DNA from: Ignavibacteria bacterium
Lineage (GTDB): Bacteria; Bacteroidota; Ignavibacteria; Ignavibacteriales; Ignavibacteriaceae
NCBI GenBank assembly: GCA_030693705.1
Contig: JAUYAB010000020.1
Span: 20,823 to 84,822, forward strand
Direction: 5' to 3'
DNA: 64,000 nucleotides
A model generated the notes under the pieces. It was not told where the DNA came from and did no database searches. It saw nothing but the letters and a program-made list of their open reading frames with translations. Position 1 is the stretch's first letter, and every line of letters begins with the position of its first letter. Of this stretch, positions 44,667-53,034 are shown one piece after another. The translations under genes were made by a program, and so were the position numbers.

Positions 44667-46683
44667 AGTCCGGAATAATTATGGTGAATGTTGTTCCCTG
44701 GTTTAGCTTACTTGTAACATGAATCGTGCCGTTATGCTGGTTGACAATTTTTTGTGCGATGCTTAATCCCAACCCGTTACCTTCTTTTTTTGTGGTGAAA
44801 TAGAGATTGAAAATCTTGGAAAGGTTTTCTTTTGAAATTCCATTTCCGTTATCTGCTATTTTAATAAAAATATTTTGATCTCGTTTGTCATAAGTTAATT
44901 GAACCGCGCCGTTGCGGTTAGTAGCATCGATAGCGTTTTGAATGAGATTCATCATTGTCTGCTTCATTAATTCGGGATCAAAGTTCATCATAAATTCGCT
45001 GCCGGAACTGATATTAAATTCAATATTTCGTTCTTTTGCTTGCTCACTAAAGAGAAGAGTAAGTTCGGTGAAAAAATTTTTTGAACTAATTTCTTTTTTC
45101 TGAAGCTCGATCGGTTTGGCGTAGTTTAAAAACTGAGTAATTATTTTATTTATTCTCTCAACCTCGGTCTTTAATACTCTGGTGATATCTTGATATTCAG
45201 TTATCCCTTCCGCCGGCGTAAATTCTCTGTTTAATCGTTGAGCGATCATACCGATGGCATTTATTGGATTTCGAATCTCATGGGCAACACCGGAAGCTAA
45301 CTCTCCCATGGCGGAAAGTTTTTCGTTTCTCTTTTTTTGTTCTTCAAGTAAACGGGCTTCGGTTAAATCTTTTATTACTAAAGTTGTGCTTCCGTTCTGT
45401 TCATCACTTTGCGAAACAGTAACCGAAAGATATTTAGAGTTTCCATTCTTCGAGATTTCCATAGCAAACTCGAAGCCGGTTGTTTTGTTATTTATGATAT
45501 TTTTTTCGAACGCATCAAATAATTCTTTTGAGCATGAAACCAAAGGTTGATTGAGCACTTCTGAGGTTGATAACTGAAAAAGTTTTTCAGCTTGTTTATT
45601 GAATAGTGAGATTTTAAAATCGCTGTCAACTACAATAACCGCCTCTCCCATATTTTCCAAAACAGTACCGGTAAATGTTTTAAACTTGGTCAATTCAGTT
45701 GAAACTGATTTTAAATTTTGTGCCGTAAAAACGATACTTAACACTATGATCGAAAACGCTGCAAGAAGAAAAGAAAGAATTACTACTCTTCGAACCATCC
45801 TTGTTTCTAAATTTCTAATTTCATCCATCGAAAGTCCGATCCGGAAAACGCCAACAATTTCATTTTCATAACGAAGCTGCTGAATGACCTCGTAAACTTG
45901 ATATTCGTGATATTTGAATTCGCGCATAAACGGCTCATCAACATTTAATGCGTGTTGTAATAGAGTGTCTTCATGCAGAGAATTAATTTTAGAAATTCCT
46001 TTGCTTGCGGCAATGATACCATCCGAGTCCTGCAAAACAATATATTCTATGCCGGGATTCGTGGCGATATCTTGCACAATTTTTCCAATACCGATTTTTT
46101 TTCTGAACTCTAAAAAAGAAGCCGCATCCAGATTGATAATTATGGCACCCTTTCGATTCGCCCTTGAAACTGCAACGGCAAAACGTAAACCTCCTCCATT
46201 CCGCGATTCTTTTAAGCCAATAACGGCTTCTTCCTTTTTACCGGAAAGAATTTCATTTACTTCTGAAGGACGACGGCTGAAATTTCTTTCTTGCCCTTCA
46301 TACCCGCCAAACGGAGACATATTAGATAAAACTCGAATTCCTTTTTCATTTAAAATATTAATCCTGAAAAGTGAATTCATTTTGCTGTAAGCTATCAAAT
46401 TTTTTTCGGTTAGTCTTTCCGAATTGTCTAGTTGACGTATAAATCTTGCATTATCCATCAATCGTTCGGTCATCAAATTTTCTATTTCATCCGAGGCATG
46501 GAGCGTGTTGATGCTGGAAAGACGAATTGTTTCAATTAACGAAGCTGATTCTCTATCAAGCAGACGGTAGATTTCTTTTTTACTTTCGCTCAATTCAAAA
46601 TAAGCTGAAGCTATCATCACCACTCCGATGATCATTGAAATGATGATAATAATTTTTGGCTGCAATCTAAATTTATTTTTCAT
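44653..46683 (-). CDS. Membrane sensor histidine kinase
   Basis: A 676-residue kinase. TM1 spans ~11-29 and TM2 ~300-321, enclosing a ~270-residue periplasmic sensor region (Cache-like length) with SPFGGYEGQERNFSRRP. A PAS domain (~340-440) precedes the HisKA domain with phospho-acceptor His468 (GVAHEIRNPINAIG). The ATPase domain has Asn583, DNGNGIS (611-617) and GNGLGLSIAQ. It autophosphorylates and passes phosphate to the adjacent NtrC-type regulator. The periplasmic signal is unknown. It is divergent from the 46925 gene across a 241-base region that carries activator sites. Confidence 0.93.
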   Translation of the reverse strand: MKNKFRLQPKIIIIISMIIGVVMIASAYFELSESKKEIYRLLDRESASLIETIRLSSINTLHASDEIENLMTERLMDNARFIRQLDNSERLTEKNLIAYSKMNSLFRINILNEKGIRVLSNMSPFGGYEGQERNFSRRPSEVNEILSGKKEEAVIGLKESRNGGGLRFAVAVSRANRKGAIIINLDAASFLEFRKKIGIGKIVQDIATNPGIEYIVLQDSDGIIAASKGISKINSLHEDTLLQHALNVDEPFMREFKYHEYQVYEVIQQLRYENEIVGVFRIGLSMDEIRNLETRMVRRVVILSFLLAAFSIIVLSIVFTAQNLKSVSTELTKFKTFTGTVLENMGEAVIVVDSDFKISLFNKQAEKLFQLSTSEVLNQPLVSCSKELFDAFEKNIINNKTTGFEFAMEISKNGNSKYLSVTVSQSDEQNGSTTLVIKDLTEARLLEEQKKRNEKLSAMGELASGVAHEIRNPINAIGMIAQRLNREFTPAEGITEYQDITRVLKTEVERINKIITQFLNYAKPIELQKKEISSKNFFTELTLLFSEQAKERNIEFNISSGSEFMMNFDPELMKQTMMNLIQNAIDATNRNGAVQLTYDKRDQNIFIKIADNGNGISKENLSKIFNLYFTTKKEGNGLGLSIAQKIVNQHNGTIHVTSKLNQGTTFTIIIPDYEKL

Positions 46684-46761
46684 AATTAAAATTAAAAGAA
46701 ATCTTTGTTAAATAACTACAAATGTTTGATTCAATCCTCTGTGGAGAGATTCTTACCGTGT

Positions 46762-46796
46762 CGACATTCATGTCGGCAGAACCGCCAATAATGTCG
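46762..46796 (+). promoter_or_regulatory. Paired activator sites B
   Basis: CGAC-attcat-GTCG (46762-46775) is perfect, and CGCC-aataat-GTCG followed by AA (46783-46796) has the same single mismatch as the second site of pair A. Centres are 21 bases apart and lie ~70-90 bp upstream of the -24 element. Because the kinase gene diverges from here, the sites could also act on it. Confidence 0.74.
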
Positions 46797-46858
46797 AACT
46801 TCAACTCTATAAAATCGCAAATTCCTTTATTCTGAAGAATTTATGACGTGCAACGAAC

Positions 46859-46874
46859 TGGCACGCCGGTTGTA
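46859..46874 (+). promoter_or_regulatory. Sigma-54 promoter B
   Basis: TGGCACG-CCGG-TTGTA matches TGGCACG-N4-TTGCA in 11 of 12 specified bases; GG (46860-46861) and GT (46872-46873) are ten bases apart. The expected start near 46884 gives a ~40-base leader with AAAGGAG at 46911-46917. Confidence 0.78.
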
Positions 46875-46924
46875 TAATCAGTATCGAACTAAATTATTAC
46901 AAACAAAACAAAAGGAGTTAGATC

Positions 46925-47317
46925 ATGAAAACCATAGCAAAAATTTCATCGGTCTTCGCACTGGTTCTTTTCATTACCGTTTTCTTCACATCAGAAGCCA
47001 GCGCCCAGCAATACGGCGGGGGCAAAAAAGCGAACAAAGGCTTTGTTGATTTGAATGGCGACGGAATTAACGACAATGCATTAGATGCTGATGGTGATGG
47101 AATCCCAAACGGTCAAGATGCTGATTTCGTCCGCCCACAAGACGGCAGTGGAAGCAAAAATATGTTCGGTAAAGGTTCAGGCAAAAAAGGTCTTGGAACC
47201 GGTAATGGAACAGGAATTTGTGACGGCACCGGACTTGGCTCCGGCAGCGGATCCGGAACAGGTGTTTGTGACGGAACCGGAAGCGGCTCTAATGGCAAAG
47301 GAAGAGGAAAAAAGTAA
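46925..47317 (+). CDS. Small exported Gly-rich calcium-loop protein
   Basis: A 130-residue protein with signal peptide MKTIAKISSVFALVLF... cleaved near ASAQ. The mature part has two tandem calcium-type loops (DLNGDGINDNALD and DADGDGIPNGQD, ~45-65) and then a Gly/Ser-rich tail with two copies of GTG(I/V)CDGTG, each with one Cys. The charge and glycine content suggest an extended, metal-binding secreted polypeptide. ATG 46925 has AAAGGAG eight bases upstream. It has its own sigma-54 promoter and terminator, so it is a one-gene unit. Role unknown. Confidence 0.82.
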   Translation: MKTIAKISSVFALVLFITVFFTSEASAQQYGGGKKANKGFVDLNGDGINDNALDADGDGIPNGQDADFVRPQDGSGSKNMFGKGSGKKGLGTGNGTGICDGTGLGSGSGSGTGVCDGTGSGSNGKGRGKK

Positions 47318-47330
47318 ATCCTCTGAAATT

Positions 47331-47360
47331 AAAAAGGTGACCTAAGGTCACCTTTTTTTT
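47331..47360. terminator. Bidirectional intrinsic terminator
   Basis: AAAAAGGTGACC (47331-47342) pairs exactly with GGTCACCTTTTT (47346-47357) across TAA, followed by a run of T to 47360; the reverse strand also ends in a T-run. It separates the convergent genes ending at 47317 (+) and 47383 (-). Confidence 0.92.
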
Positions 47361-47382
47361 ATTATACTTCCACAACTTCTGC

Positions 47383-48177
47383 TCAATAAAGTAACTGTTT
47401 TAATAAATCAGGATTATCGCTCATAATACCGTCAATATCAAAACTTAAACATTTTAACATATCTTGTTCCGAATTTGCAGTATAAGTATAGACTTTAATC
47501 CCGTTTGCATGAGCAATAAAGCATAAATGTTTGTCAAGCAACTCAAATGAAATTAGAAGGTGTTTATATTTTTGTTTGATACATTCATCCAAATTGTCTT
47601 CAAAATCACCGGAAGCATCATCACTTCCAACAATAAGTGCGGGGTCTAAGTTTTTTAATCTTCTGATGACATCAGGGTTTGCTGATGTAATAATGGCTGT
47701 GGCATAGGCATGATTCTTTTCAATCACTTTTGCAAAATTTATCAATCCCGAGTCGGGACAAGGTTCCTTCAAATCGATAAAAAAAGTTTCAAAACTTGTT
47801 CCCAATTTTTGCATAACGGTATCGAATGAGGGGATTTTATATCCTCCGGTTAAGGTGATGGCATTGATTTCGGAGAAATAAAAATCGTTAATAGAACCTG
47901 AAGTATCAGCTTGCGCGTCAAGCAAATTATCGTGGAGAATAACAGGTTGATAGTCTTTTGTAAAATTAATATCGAACTCAAGATGTGTGAATCCTTTTTT
48001 TGATGCTGTCTGAAAACTTTCAAAAGTGTTTTCGAGTTGCACCAAATGATAACCCCGGTGAGCGATTATTTTTACCCTTTCAGTTAAACTTTCATCTTCA
48101 CGAACGCATGAATTAAAAATGAAAACGATAGCCAATACCAACAGAAACCGTGTAGTCAAAGGATTCACCAAAATCAT
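47383..48177 (-). CDS. Glycerophosphodiester phosphodiesterase lipoprotein
   Basis: A 264-residue lipoprotein with lipobox FNSC (Cys24). The GDPD domain shows IAHRGYHLVQLENTFESFQ (catalytic His-Arg, Glu), HLEFDINFTKD, PVILHDNLLD (second catalytic His) and FIDLKEPC. It hydrolyses glycerophosphodiesters to glycerol 3-phosphate and an alcohol, at the outer side of a membrane. The ATG at 48177 lies 65 bases inside the end of the upstream barrel gene; GTG 48168 is an alternative but still overlaps. The long overlap implies coupled translation. Confidence 0.88.
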   Translation of the reverse strand: MILVNPLTTRFLLVLAIVFIFNSCVREDESLTERVKIIAHRGYHLVQLENTFESFQTASKKGFTHLEFDINFTKDYQPVILHDNLLDAQADTSGSINDFYFSEINAITLTGGYKIPSFDTVMQKLGTSFETFFIDLKEPCPDSGLINFAKVIEKNHAYATAIITSANPDVIRRLKNLDPALIVGSDDASGDFEDNLDECIKQKYKHLLISFELLDKHLCFIAHANGIKVYTYTANSEQDMLKCLSFDIDGIMSDNPDLLKQLLY

Positions 48178-48619
48178 AATTTTCTCTATATTTTATTTTA
48201 CGCATGGAATAATTGATGGAGAGGTAATTTAATGCAGATGTTTCAAAATTGAAAAAGAAGTGATTTGAAAGTTCAGTCTCAAGCCCAACTCCGAGTTTTA
48301 AACATGATTCATCGTAGTGCGTATTTTTTGTAAAGTTTTCTCGTTGATAGATCACTCCGAAAATTACAAACGGTGTGTAATTGTTTTGTTTGAATCGATA
48401 CCCGAGAGAGATTCCTGCGCGGTGGTAATAAACATATCCATATTCCACCTCTACAAAAAGACTTTTATAAAACGGATAGACGGCGCTCAAGGAATAAAAC
48501 TGCTCTCTAACTAAATGATTTGCTTTCAAATCGAAATCGTACGGGGAGTTTTCTGTTTTCTCCGTTTGAGATAAAACTATCATTTGGCAGGTGAAAAGAA
48601 GAAAAATAAGATATTTCAT
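48113..48619 (-). CDS. Small outer-membrane beta-barrel protein
   Basis: A 168-residue exported protein with signal peptide MKYLIFLLFTCQMIVLS. The mature part is a series of amphipathic strands (SLFVEVEYGYVYYHRAGISL, PFVIFGVIYQ, CLKLGVGLETEL, FDYTVSVGIGYRFHF) with a C-terminal Phe, as in eight-stranded OmpW/OmpA-like barrels. No family is firmly recognised. It overlaps the phosphodiesterase gene at its 3' end and is probably cotranscribed with it. It is divergent from the small gene at 48925. Confidence 0.72.
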   Translation of the reverse strand: MKYLIFLLFTCQMIVLSQTEKTENSPYDFDLKANHLVREQFYSLSAVYPFYKSLFVEVEYGYVYYHRAGISLGYRFKQNNYTPFVIFGVIYQRENFTKNTHYDESCLKLGVGLETELSNHFFFNFETSALNYLSINYSMRKIKYRENYDFGESFDYTVSVGIGYRFHF

Positions 48620-48765
48620 TGTTACTCTTTCATTGTGTTACCACCGTTTTAAATCGGTAATTACAAATAATATGTTATTCAAATTTAAAGAAATTACCCG
48701 ACTTTAATTCATAAAAGAAATTTAAAAACGTTCTGTAAAGTCGATCATGTCTGAAGAAAACAAAA

Positions 48766-48804
48766 CTTCGACTTCCATGTCGAAGCAATTCGTCAAGATT
48801 GTCG
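48766..48804 (+). promoter_or_regulatory. Paired activator sites C
   Basis: CTTCGAC-ttccat-GTCGAAG (48766-48785) is a perfect 7+7 inverted repeat containing the CGAC-N6-GTCG core. CGTC-aagatt-GTCG followed by AA (48791-48804) is a second, one-mismatch copy with centre 22 bases away. They lie ~70-90 bp upstream of the -24 element at 48864. Confidence 0.76.
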
Positions 48805-48863
48805 AACTTGTTTGAATGCGTTCTTTATTATTGCGATCCATGCGAAATTATAAGGATATTTCC

Positions 48864-48879
48864 TGGCACACCGATTGGG
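48864..48879 (+). promoter_or_regulatory. Sigma-54 promoter C
   Basis: TGGCACA-CCGA-TTGGG has GG (48865-48866) and GG (48877-48878) ten bases apart and matches TGGCAC and TTG of the consensus. The expected start near 48890 gives a ~35-base leader to the ATG at 48925. Confidence 0.7.
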
Positions 48880-48924
48880 AGAGATTAAACAAGTTCATAG
48901 TTACAAAAAACAGGAAATGACATC

Positions 48925-49155
48925 ATGAAAACTATTATAAAAAAAATCTCTTCATTTATTAACGAATTTATTATTGTTCTGATCCACGGGATAAAAGAAA
49001 AACTTCGTTCAGTTAAAAACAGGCGGAACATGACAAGCTCATTCAATAAATTAACACCCCCAAAATACAACAACATCGTCTGGGCAGGGAAAGAGGATTT
49101 TCCCTCTGATCCGGATGATGATTATTTCTCGCCTTCCAAATGGTATGAAAATTAA
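48925..49155 (+). CDS. Small MKTI-type protein of unknown function
   Basis: A 76-residue protein starting MKTIIKKISSFINEF. The N-terminal 25 residues are amphipathic-hydrophobic (FINEFIIVLIHGI) without a typical cleavage site, followed by a basic patch (KNRRN) and an acidic, Pro-rich C-terminus (DFPSDPDDDYF). It is not obviously secreted, unlike its two companions, but it shares their MKTI start, ATC-ATG context, sigma-54 promoter and paired activator sites. AGGAAA (48912-48917) is the ribosome site. The TonB-dependent receptor gene follows after 205 bases and may be on the same transcript. Confidence 0.72.
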   Translation: MKTIIKKISSFINEFIIVLIHGIKEKLRSVKNRRNMTSSFNKLTPPKYNNIVWAGKEDFPSDPDDDYFSPSKWYEN

Positions 49156-49360
49156 GTTTCCATCTCATTGAAATGATTATTCTACTCACCTCACACATGC
49201 TGCCTTTCTGAACAGAACGGAGTGAAGTGAAGAATATTGCATACGCTGACAATTTCTTTGAGATGAAGGATAAAGCGAATTGAACAAGAGTGCGTATAAT
49301 AAAACTAAATCTGAATCGATATCGGATAAATTCCATCCAAGAATAAAATAAAGGAACAAA

Positions 49361-51649
49361 ATGAAATCTTTAATGCAGAAATATCTTGAACGATTTGTTA
49401 GACTAACAGTTGTGCTAATAAATCTTAACTCTGTTATTGCCTATGCGCAAGATAATACCGGAACTATTTCAGGTGAAGTGCGGGATGCCGTTAGCAAGAG
49501 ACCGCTTCTTTATGCTAACGTTTCGGTCGTCGGGACACAATTCGGGGCAGTTACTGATGACAAAGGATATTTTGTTATAAAAAAAATCACCCAGGGTACT
49601 TATCAACTAAAAACTTCTTATATCGGATATTCTCCTCTATTAAAAGATGATATTGTGGTGGTTCATTTGCGCAATACTTCTGCATCTATAGAACTTTTCC
49701 CCTCTCAAATTGAATTGAATGAAGTAAGCGTTACCGGGGGATATTTTCAAAAGCCGCTTGATCAATCGCTTAGCATTCGTTCTCTTACCCAACAAGAAAT
49801 TCGCCGGTCTCCCGGTTCGGCGGAAGATATCTTCCGTGTAATGCAATCATTGCCGGGTGTGGCAACAGCAGGGGGAAAAAGTGCACAACTTATTGTAAGA
49901 GGCGGAAGTCCGGATGAAAATTTAACTCTTCTGGATAATATCGAAATTTATAATCCCATACATTTTGCACGCACTGGCGAATCTATGGGGATTATCAGTA
50001 TTATTAATCCTTCTTTATTAAAAGGGGTTGACTTTATGACGGGGGGATTTCCGGCTAAGTATGGTGATAAAATGTCTTCGGTATTTGAAATGTCACTTCT
50101 TGATGGGAACAAAGAAATTTACAATACCGACATTAATGCGAACCTGGGAGGCTTCGGCGCGATGGTTGATGGGCCTGTTCCCGGTAACGGAAGTATGATT
50201 TTTTCAGCTCGCCGTGGTTTTTTTGATTTACTTACTAACCTTATGAATAAACCCGCTGCTCCACAATATTACGATGCTGTTGCGAAACTAACTTATGATC
50301 TTGATGAAAAAAACAGAATTAGCATCGTAGGATTTTATTATCTTGATCAAATATTGCGCGAAGGAACTTCCACAACAAAAAAGACGACTTCCGAAGCGAC
50401 AAATTTTAAATACGACTATCTTACTCGCGATGATTACGGAACCGCATTCGGAATTAATTGGCGGTTTCTTTTTTCTCCTAAAGCTTTTTCTCTAACAACA
50501 CTTTCCTTTTCCGGTAACGGATGGAATACACTGCAAGGGACCGAGACGGATCGAAGTTTAAGCGGTGAAGATATTCGCGAAAATAGTTTTGATGTAAAGA
50601 ATGAAATAACCTTTAATATTCTTCCAAATTTAGAACTGAAAACGGGAGGATATTTACGATTCATCGATTCAAAACATATAACATGGAAACCGGCAGACAC
50701 CACTCGCATCGGACAAATCATTCCAGCCACCTCTGTTTCCTTTTTACCGGAGATGAGTAACAAAGTCACTTTTTTCTTGCAAGATACGTGGAGACCTTTT
50801 AGCAGATTATCACTTTCTACCGGTATTCGATATGACTACTTTTCATTCACAAAAGAAAGTAACTTTAGTCCGCGTATAGCCGCTTCATTTCACTTAACGG
50901 ATAAAACATCATTAAACGCTTCGTTCGGAAAGTTTTATCAGACACCTGCGGCTTATCAAATTGCACTCGATCCGCATAATGTTTTTTTGATGAGCAGTCT
51001 TGCTACTCATTATATAGTTGGAATCGATCATCTTTTTGCAGAAGACACAAAATTTACTGTAGAGGCGTATTATAAAGATTTAACAGAAGTATTTGTTGCT
51101 AACGATACTACCGATGTTTTAACAAATGCCGGAAGCGGTTTTGCACGGGGAATAGAATTTTCGCTTCAGAAAAAATTTACAGATGGAATTGTCGGCAGCG
51201 CCTCATATTCCTATTCGGTTTCTAAAAGAAGAGACGCTTCAAACACAGAAACTTACTATTTTGAATATGACCGTCCACATATTGTTAATTTGATTGGAGG
51301 TATCGAACTTTCTGAAACATGGCAGTTAGGATTCAAATTTCAATATGCTTCGGGCAATCCCTACACACCGGTTGTTGGCACAGCAATAAAAAATGGAACT
51401 TACTACGCTGTTGACGGAGCGTATAATTCCTCACGACTGCCCGATTATCATAAACTCGATATCCGGATAGATAAAAAATTTGTGTTTGAGAAGTGGACAT
51501 TAACAGCATATCTTGATTTGTGGAATGTTTACAATCGCGAGAACGTACTTTCTTATTCATCAAAGGTTGATGCGACTGGAGTTATTACCACAACACCGAG
51601 ACTTGATTTTGGAATTCTACCAATTTTAGGATTATCAGCACAGTTTTAA
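49361..51649 (+). CDS. TonB-dependent outer-membrane receptor
   Basis: A 762-residue protein. The signal peptide ends near VIAYAQ. A carboxypeptidase-like regulatory domain (~33-115: GTISGEVRDAVSKRPLLYANV, TDDKGYFVIKKI) is followed by the plug domain (~120-240: SPGSAEDIFRVMQSLPGVAT, IVRGGSPDENLTLLDNIEIYNP) and a 22-stranded barrel ending in an aromatic residue (LGLSAQF). Such receptors import siderophores, vitamins or glycans using the TonB motor; no SusD partner is adjacent. AAGGAAC precedes ATG 49361. It lies downstream of a sigma-54-controlled small gene and ends at a strong terminator. Confidence 0.93.
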   Translation: MKSLMQKYLERFVRLTVVLINLNSVIAYAQDNTGTISGEVRDAVSKRPLLYANVSVVGTQFGAVTDDKGYFVIKKITQGTYQLKTSYIGYSPLLKDDIVVVHLRNTSASIELFPSQIELNEVSVTGGYFQKPLDQSLSIRSLTQQEIRRSPGSAEDIFRVMQSLPGVATAGGKSAQLIVRGGSPDENLTLLDNIEIYNPIHFARTGESMGIISIINPSLLKGVDFMTGGFPAKYGDKMSSVFEMSLLDGNKEIYNTDINANLGGFGAMVDGPVPGNGSMIFSARRGFFDLLTNLMNKPAAPQYYDAVAKLTYDLDEKNRISIVGFYYLDQILREGTSTTKKTTSEATNFKYDYLTRDDYGTAFGINWRFLFSPKAFSLTTLSFSGNGWNTLQGTETDRSLSGEDIRENSFDVKNEITFNILPNLELKTGGYLRFIDSKHITWKPADTTRIGQIIPATSVSFLPEMSNKVTFFLQDTWRPFSRLSLSTGIRYDYFSFTKESNFSPRIAASFHLTDKTSLNASFGKFYQTPAAYQIALDPHNVFLMSSLATHYIVGIDHLFAEDTKFTVEAYYKDLTEVFVANDTTDVLTNAGSGFARGIEFSLQKKFTDGIVGSASYSYSVSKRRDASNTETYYFEYDRPHIVNLIGGIELSETWQLGFKFQYASGNPYTPVVGTAIKNGTYYAVDGAYNSSRLPDYHKLDIRIDKKFVFEKWTLTAYLDLWNVYNRENVLSYSSKVDATGVITTTPRLDFGILPILGLSAQF

Positions 51650-51692
51650 ATGTGTTGAAAAGAAGAGGCGGGTACAACTTAAAAATTTACAG

Positions 51693-51725
51693 AAAGAAAT
51701 GACCTGTTTTGGAAACAGGTCATTT
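51693..51725. terminator. Bidirectional intrinsic terminator
   Basis: AGAAATGACCTGTTT (51693-51707) pairs exactly with AAACAGGTCATTTCT (51711-51725) across TGG. It lies between the convergent receptor gene (+) and pyrC (-) and serves both. Confidence 0.88.
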
Positions 51726-51732
51726 CTCTTAT

Positions 51733-53022
51733 TTAAATCTCTTTTAATTTTCCGTTCAAAATCATTTTCCCTTTATTTATTACTCCAACCGCCTTACCTT
51801 TTAACAATCGTTTATTGAAGGGAGAATTTTTCGATTTCGATTTGAATTGAGAAATATCTACAGACCAAATTTCATTCGGATCAATGATGGTTAGGTTAGC
51901 TCTTTCACCAACTTCGAATTTAGGAATGGGAATGTTCAGAATCTTTCGGGGATTGATGGCAAACTTTTCTACAAGTTGTTCAACCGTTAAAACTTTTTTG
52001 TGATAAAGTTCAGTTAACGCTAAACCGATTTGTGTTTCGAGTCCGACAATTCCATTTGGCGCGTATTCAAATTCCATTTCTTTTTCTTCAAGCGAATGAG
52101 GCGCGTGGTCGCTGGCTATGCAGTCGATCGTACCGTCTTTTAATGCTTCCAACATTGCTTCAACATCTTCTTGCGTGCGGAGCGGGGGATTCATCTTCGT
52201 ATTTGTATTGTAGCCTTTTACAGTTTCTTCAGTTAAAGTAAAATGATGTGGAGAAACTTCAGCGGTTACGCGAATTCCTTTTGCTTTTGCTTCGCGCACC
52301 ATTTGAGCCGATTTTTTTGTACTCATGTGTGCGATGTGAACTTTGCCGCCCGTGTATTCTGCCATTAAAATATCTCGTATTACGATTAAGTCTTCTGCAA
52401 CGGAAGGGATTGGAGGAAGTCCCAAAAATGTTGAAGTTGTTCCTTCGTTCATTGCACCACCGGCAAGCGATTCATCTTCGCAATGCTCAATTATCGGAAC
52501 ATCAAACATCGCAGAATACTCTAAACTTGTTTTTAAGATGCGTGCATTTTTAATTGCAACTCCATCATCAGAAAATCCGACTGCACCGGCATTAAATAAC
52601 TCAGCCATTGGAGAAATGACTTCGCCTTTACGTCCAACCGTAGCGGCTCCAACCGGAAAAACTTCAACTAAATGATCTTTTGCTTTTTCTTTTATTAAAG
52701 AAATTACTTCGGCAGAATCTAAAGCGGGTTCAGTGTTTGGCATGCACGCTATTCCGGTAAATCCACCTTGAGCCGCTGAATCACATCCGGTTTGTACGGT
52801 TTCTTCATCTTCGCGGCCGGGTTCGCGGAGATGAACATGCATATCGAAAAATCCCGGTGAAACAAAATTATCTTTTAGATCAAACACTTCCGCATGTTTC
52901 AAATCTTCAGCAGAAAGATTTCCAATTTTTATTATGATCCCGTCTTCAATTAAAAGATTTGATTTCTTATTTATTTTTTGCTGCGGCTGAATAAGCTGGC
53001 AATTTTTTAAAGCGATTTTCAT
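51733..53022 (-). CDS. pyrC: Dihydroorotase
   Basis: A 429-residue zinc enzyme that closes carbamoyl-aspartate to dihydroorotate in pyrimidine synthesis. The first metal motif DMHVHLREPG (~58-67), the metal-bridging Lys region, the later His residues (IEHCED, IAHMS) and the ASDHAPH motif near 300 are all present, typical of the class I (PyrC/AllB-type) dihydroorotases. GGAAATTGAAAA before the ATG gives a good ribosome site. It is the last gene of pyrR-pyrB-pyrC, 12 bases after pyrB. Confidence 0.95.
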   Translation of the reverse strand: MKIALKNCQLIQPQQKINKKSNLLIEDGIIIKIGNLSAEDLKHAEVFDLKDNFVSPGFFDMHVHLREPGREDEETVQTGCDSAAQGGFTGIACMPNTEPALDSAEVISLIKEKAKDHLVEVFPVGAATVGRKGEVISPMAELFNAGAVGFSDDGVAIKNARILKTSLEYSAMFDVPIIEHCEDESLAGGAMNEGTTSTFLGLPPIPSVAEDLIVIRDILMAEYTGGKVHIAHMSTKKSAQMVREAKAKGIRVTAEVSPHHFTLTEETVKGYNTNTKMNPPLRTQEDVEAMLEALKDGTIDCIASDHAPHSLEEKEMEFEYAPNGIVGLETQIGLALTELYHKKVLTVEQLVEKFAINPRKILNIPIPKFEVGERANLTIIDPNEIWSVDISQFKSKSKNSPFNKRLLKGKAVGVINKGKMILNGKLKEI

Positions 53023-53034
53023 TTTTCAATTTCC

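Noticed and set aside
47085..47345. Alternative forward frame and a Pro-rich reverse frame over the Gly-rich small protein gene
   Set aside because: Low-complexity G-rich DNA opens several frames; only the 46925 frame has a ribosome site, signal peptide and calcium loops.
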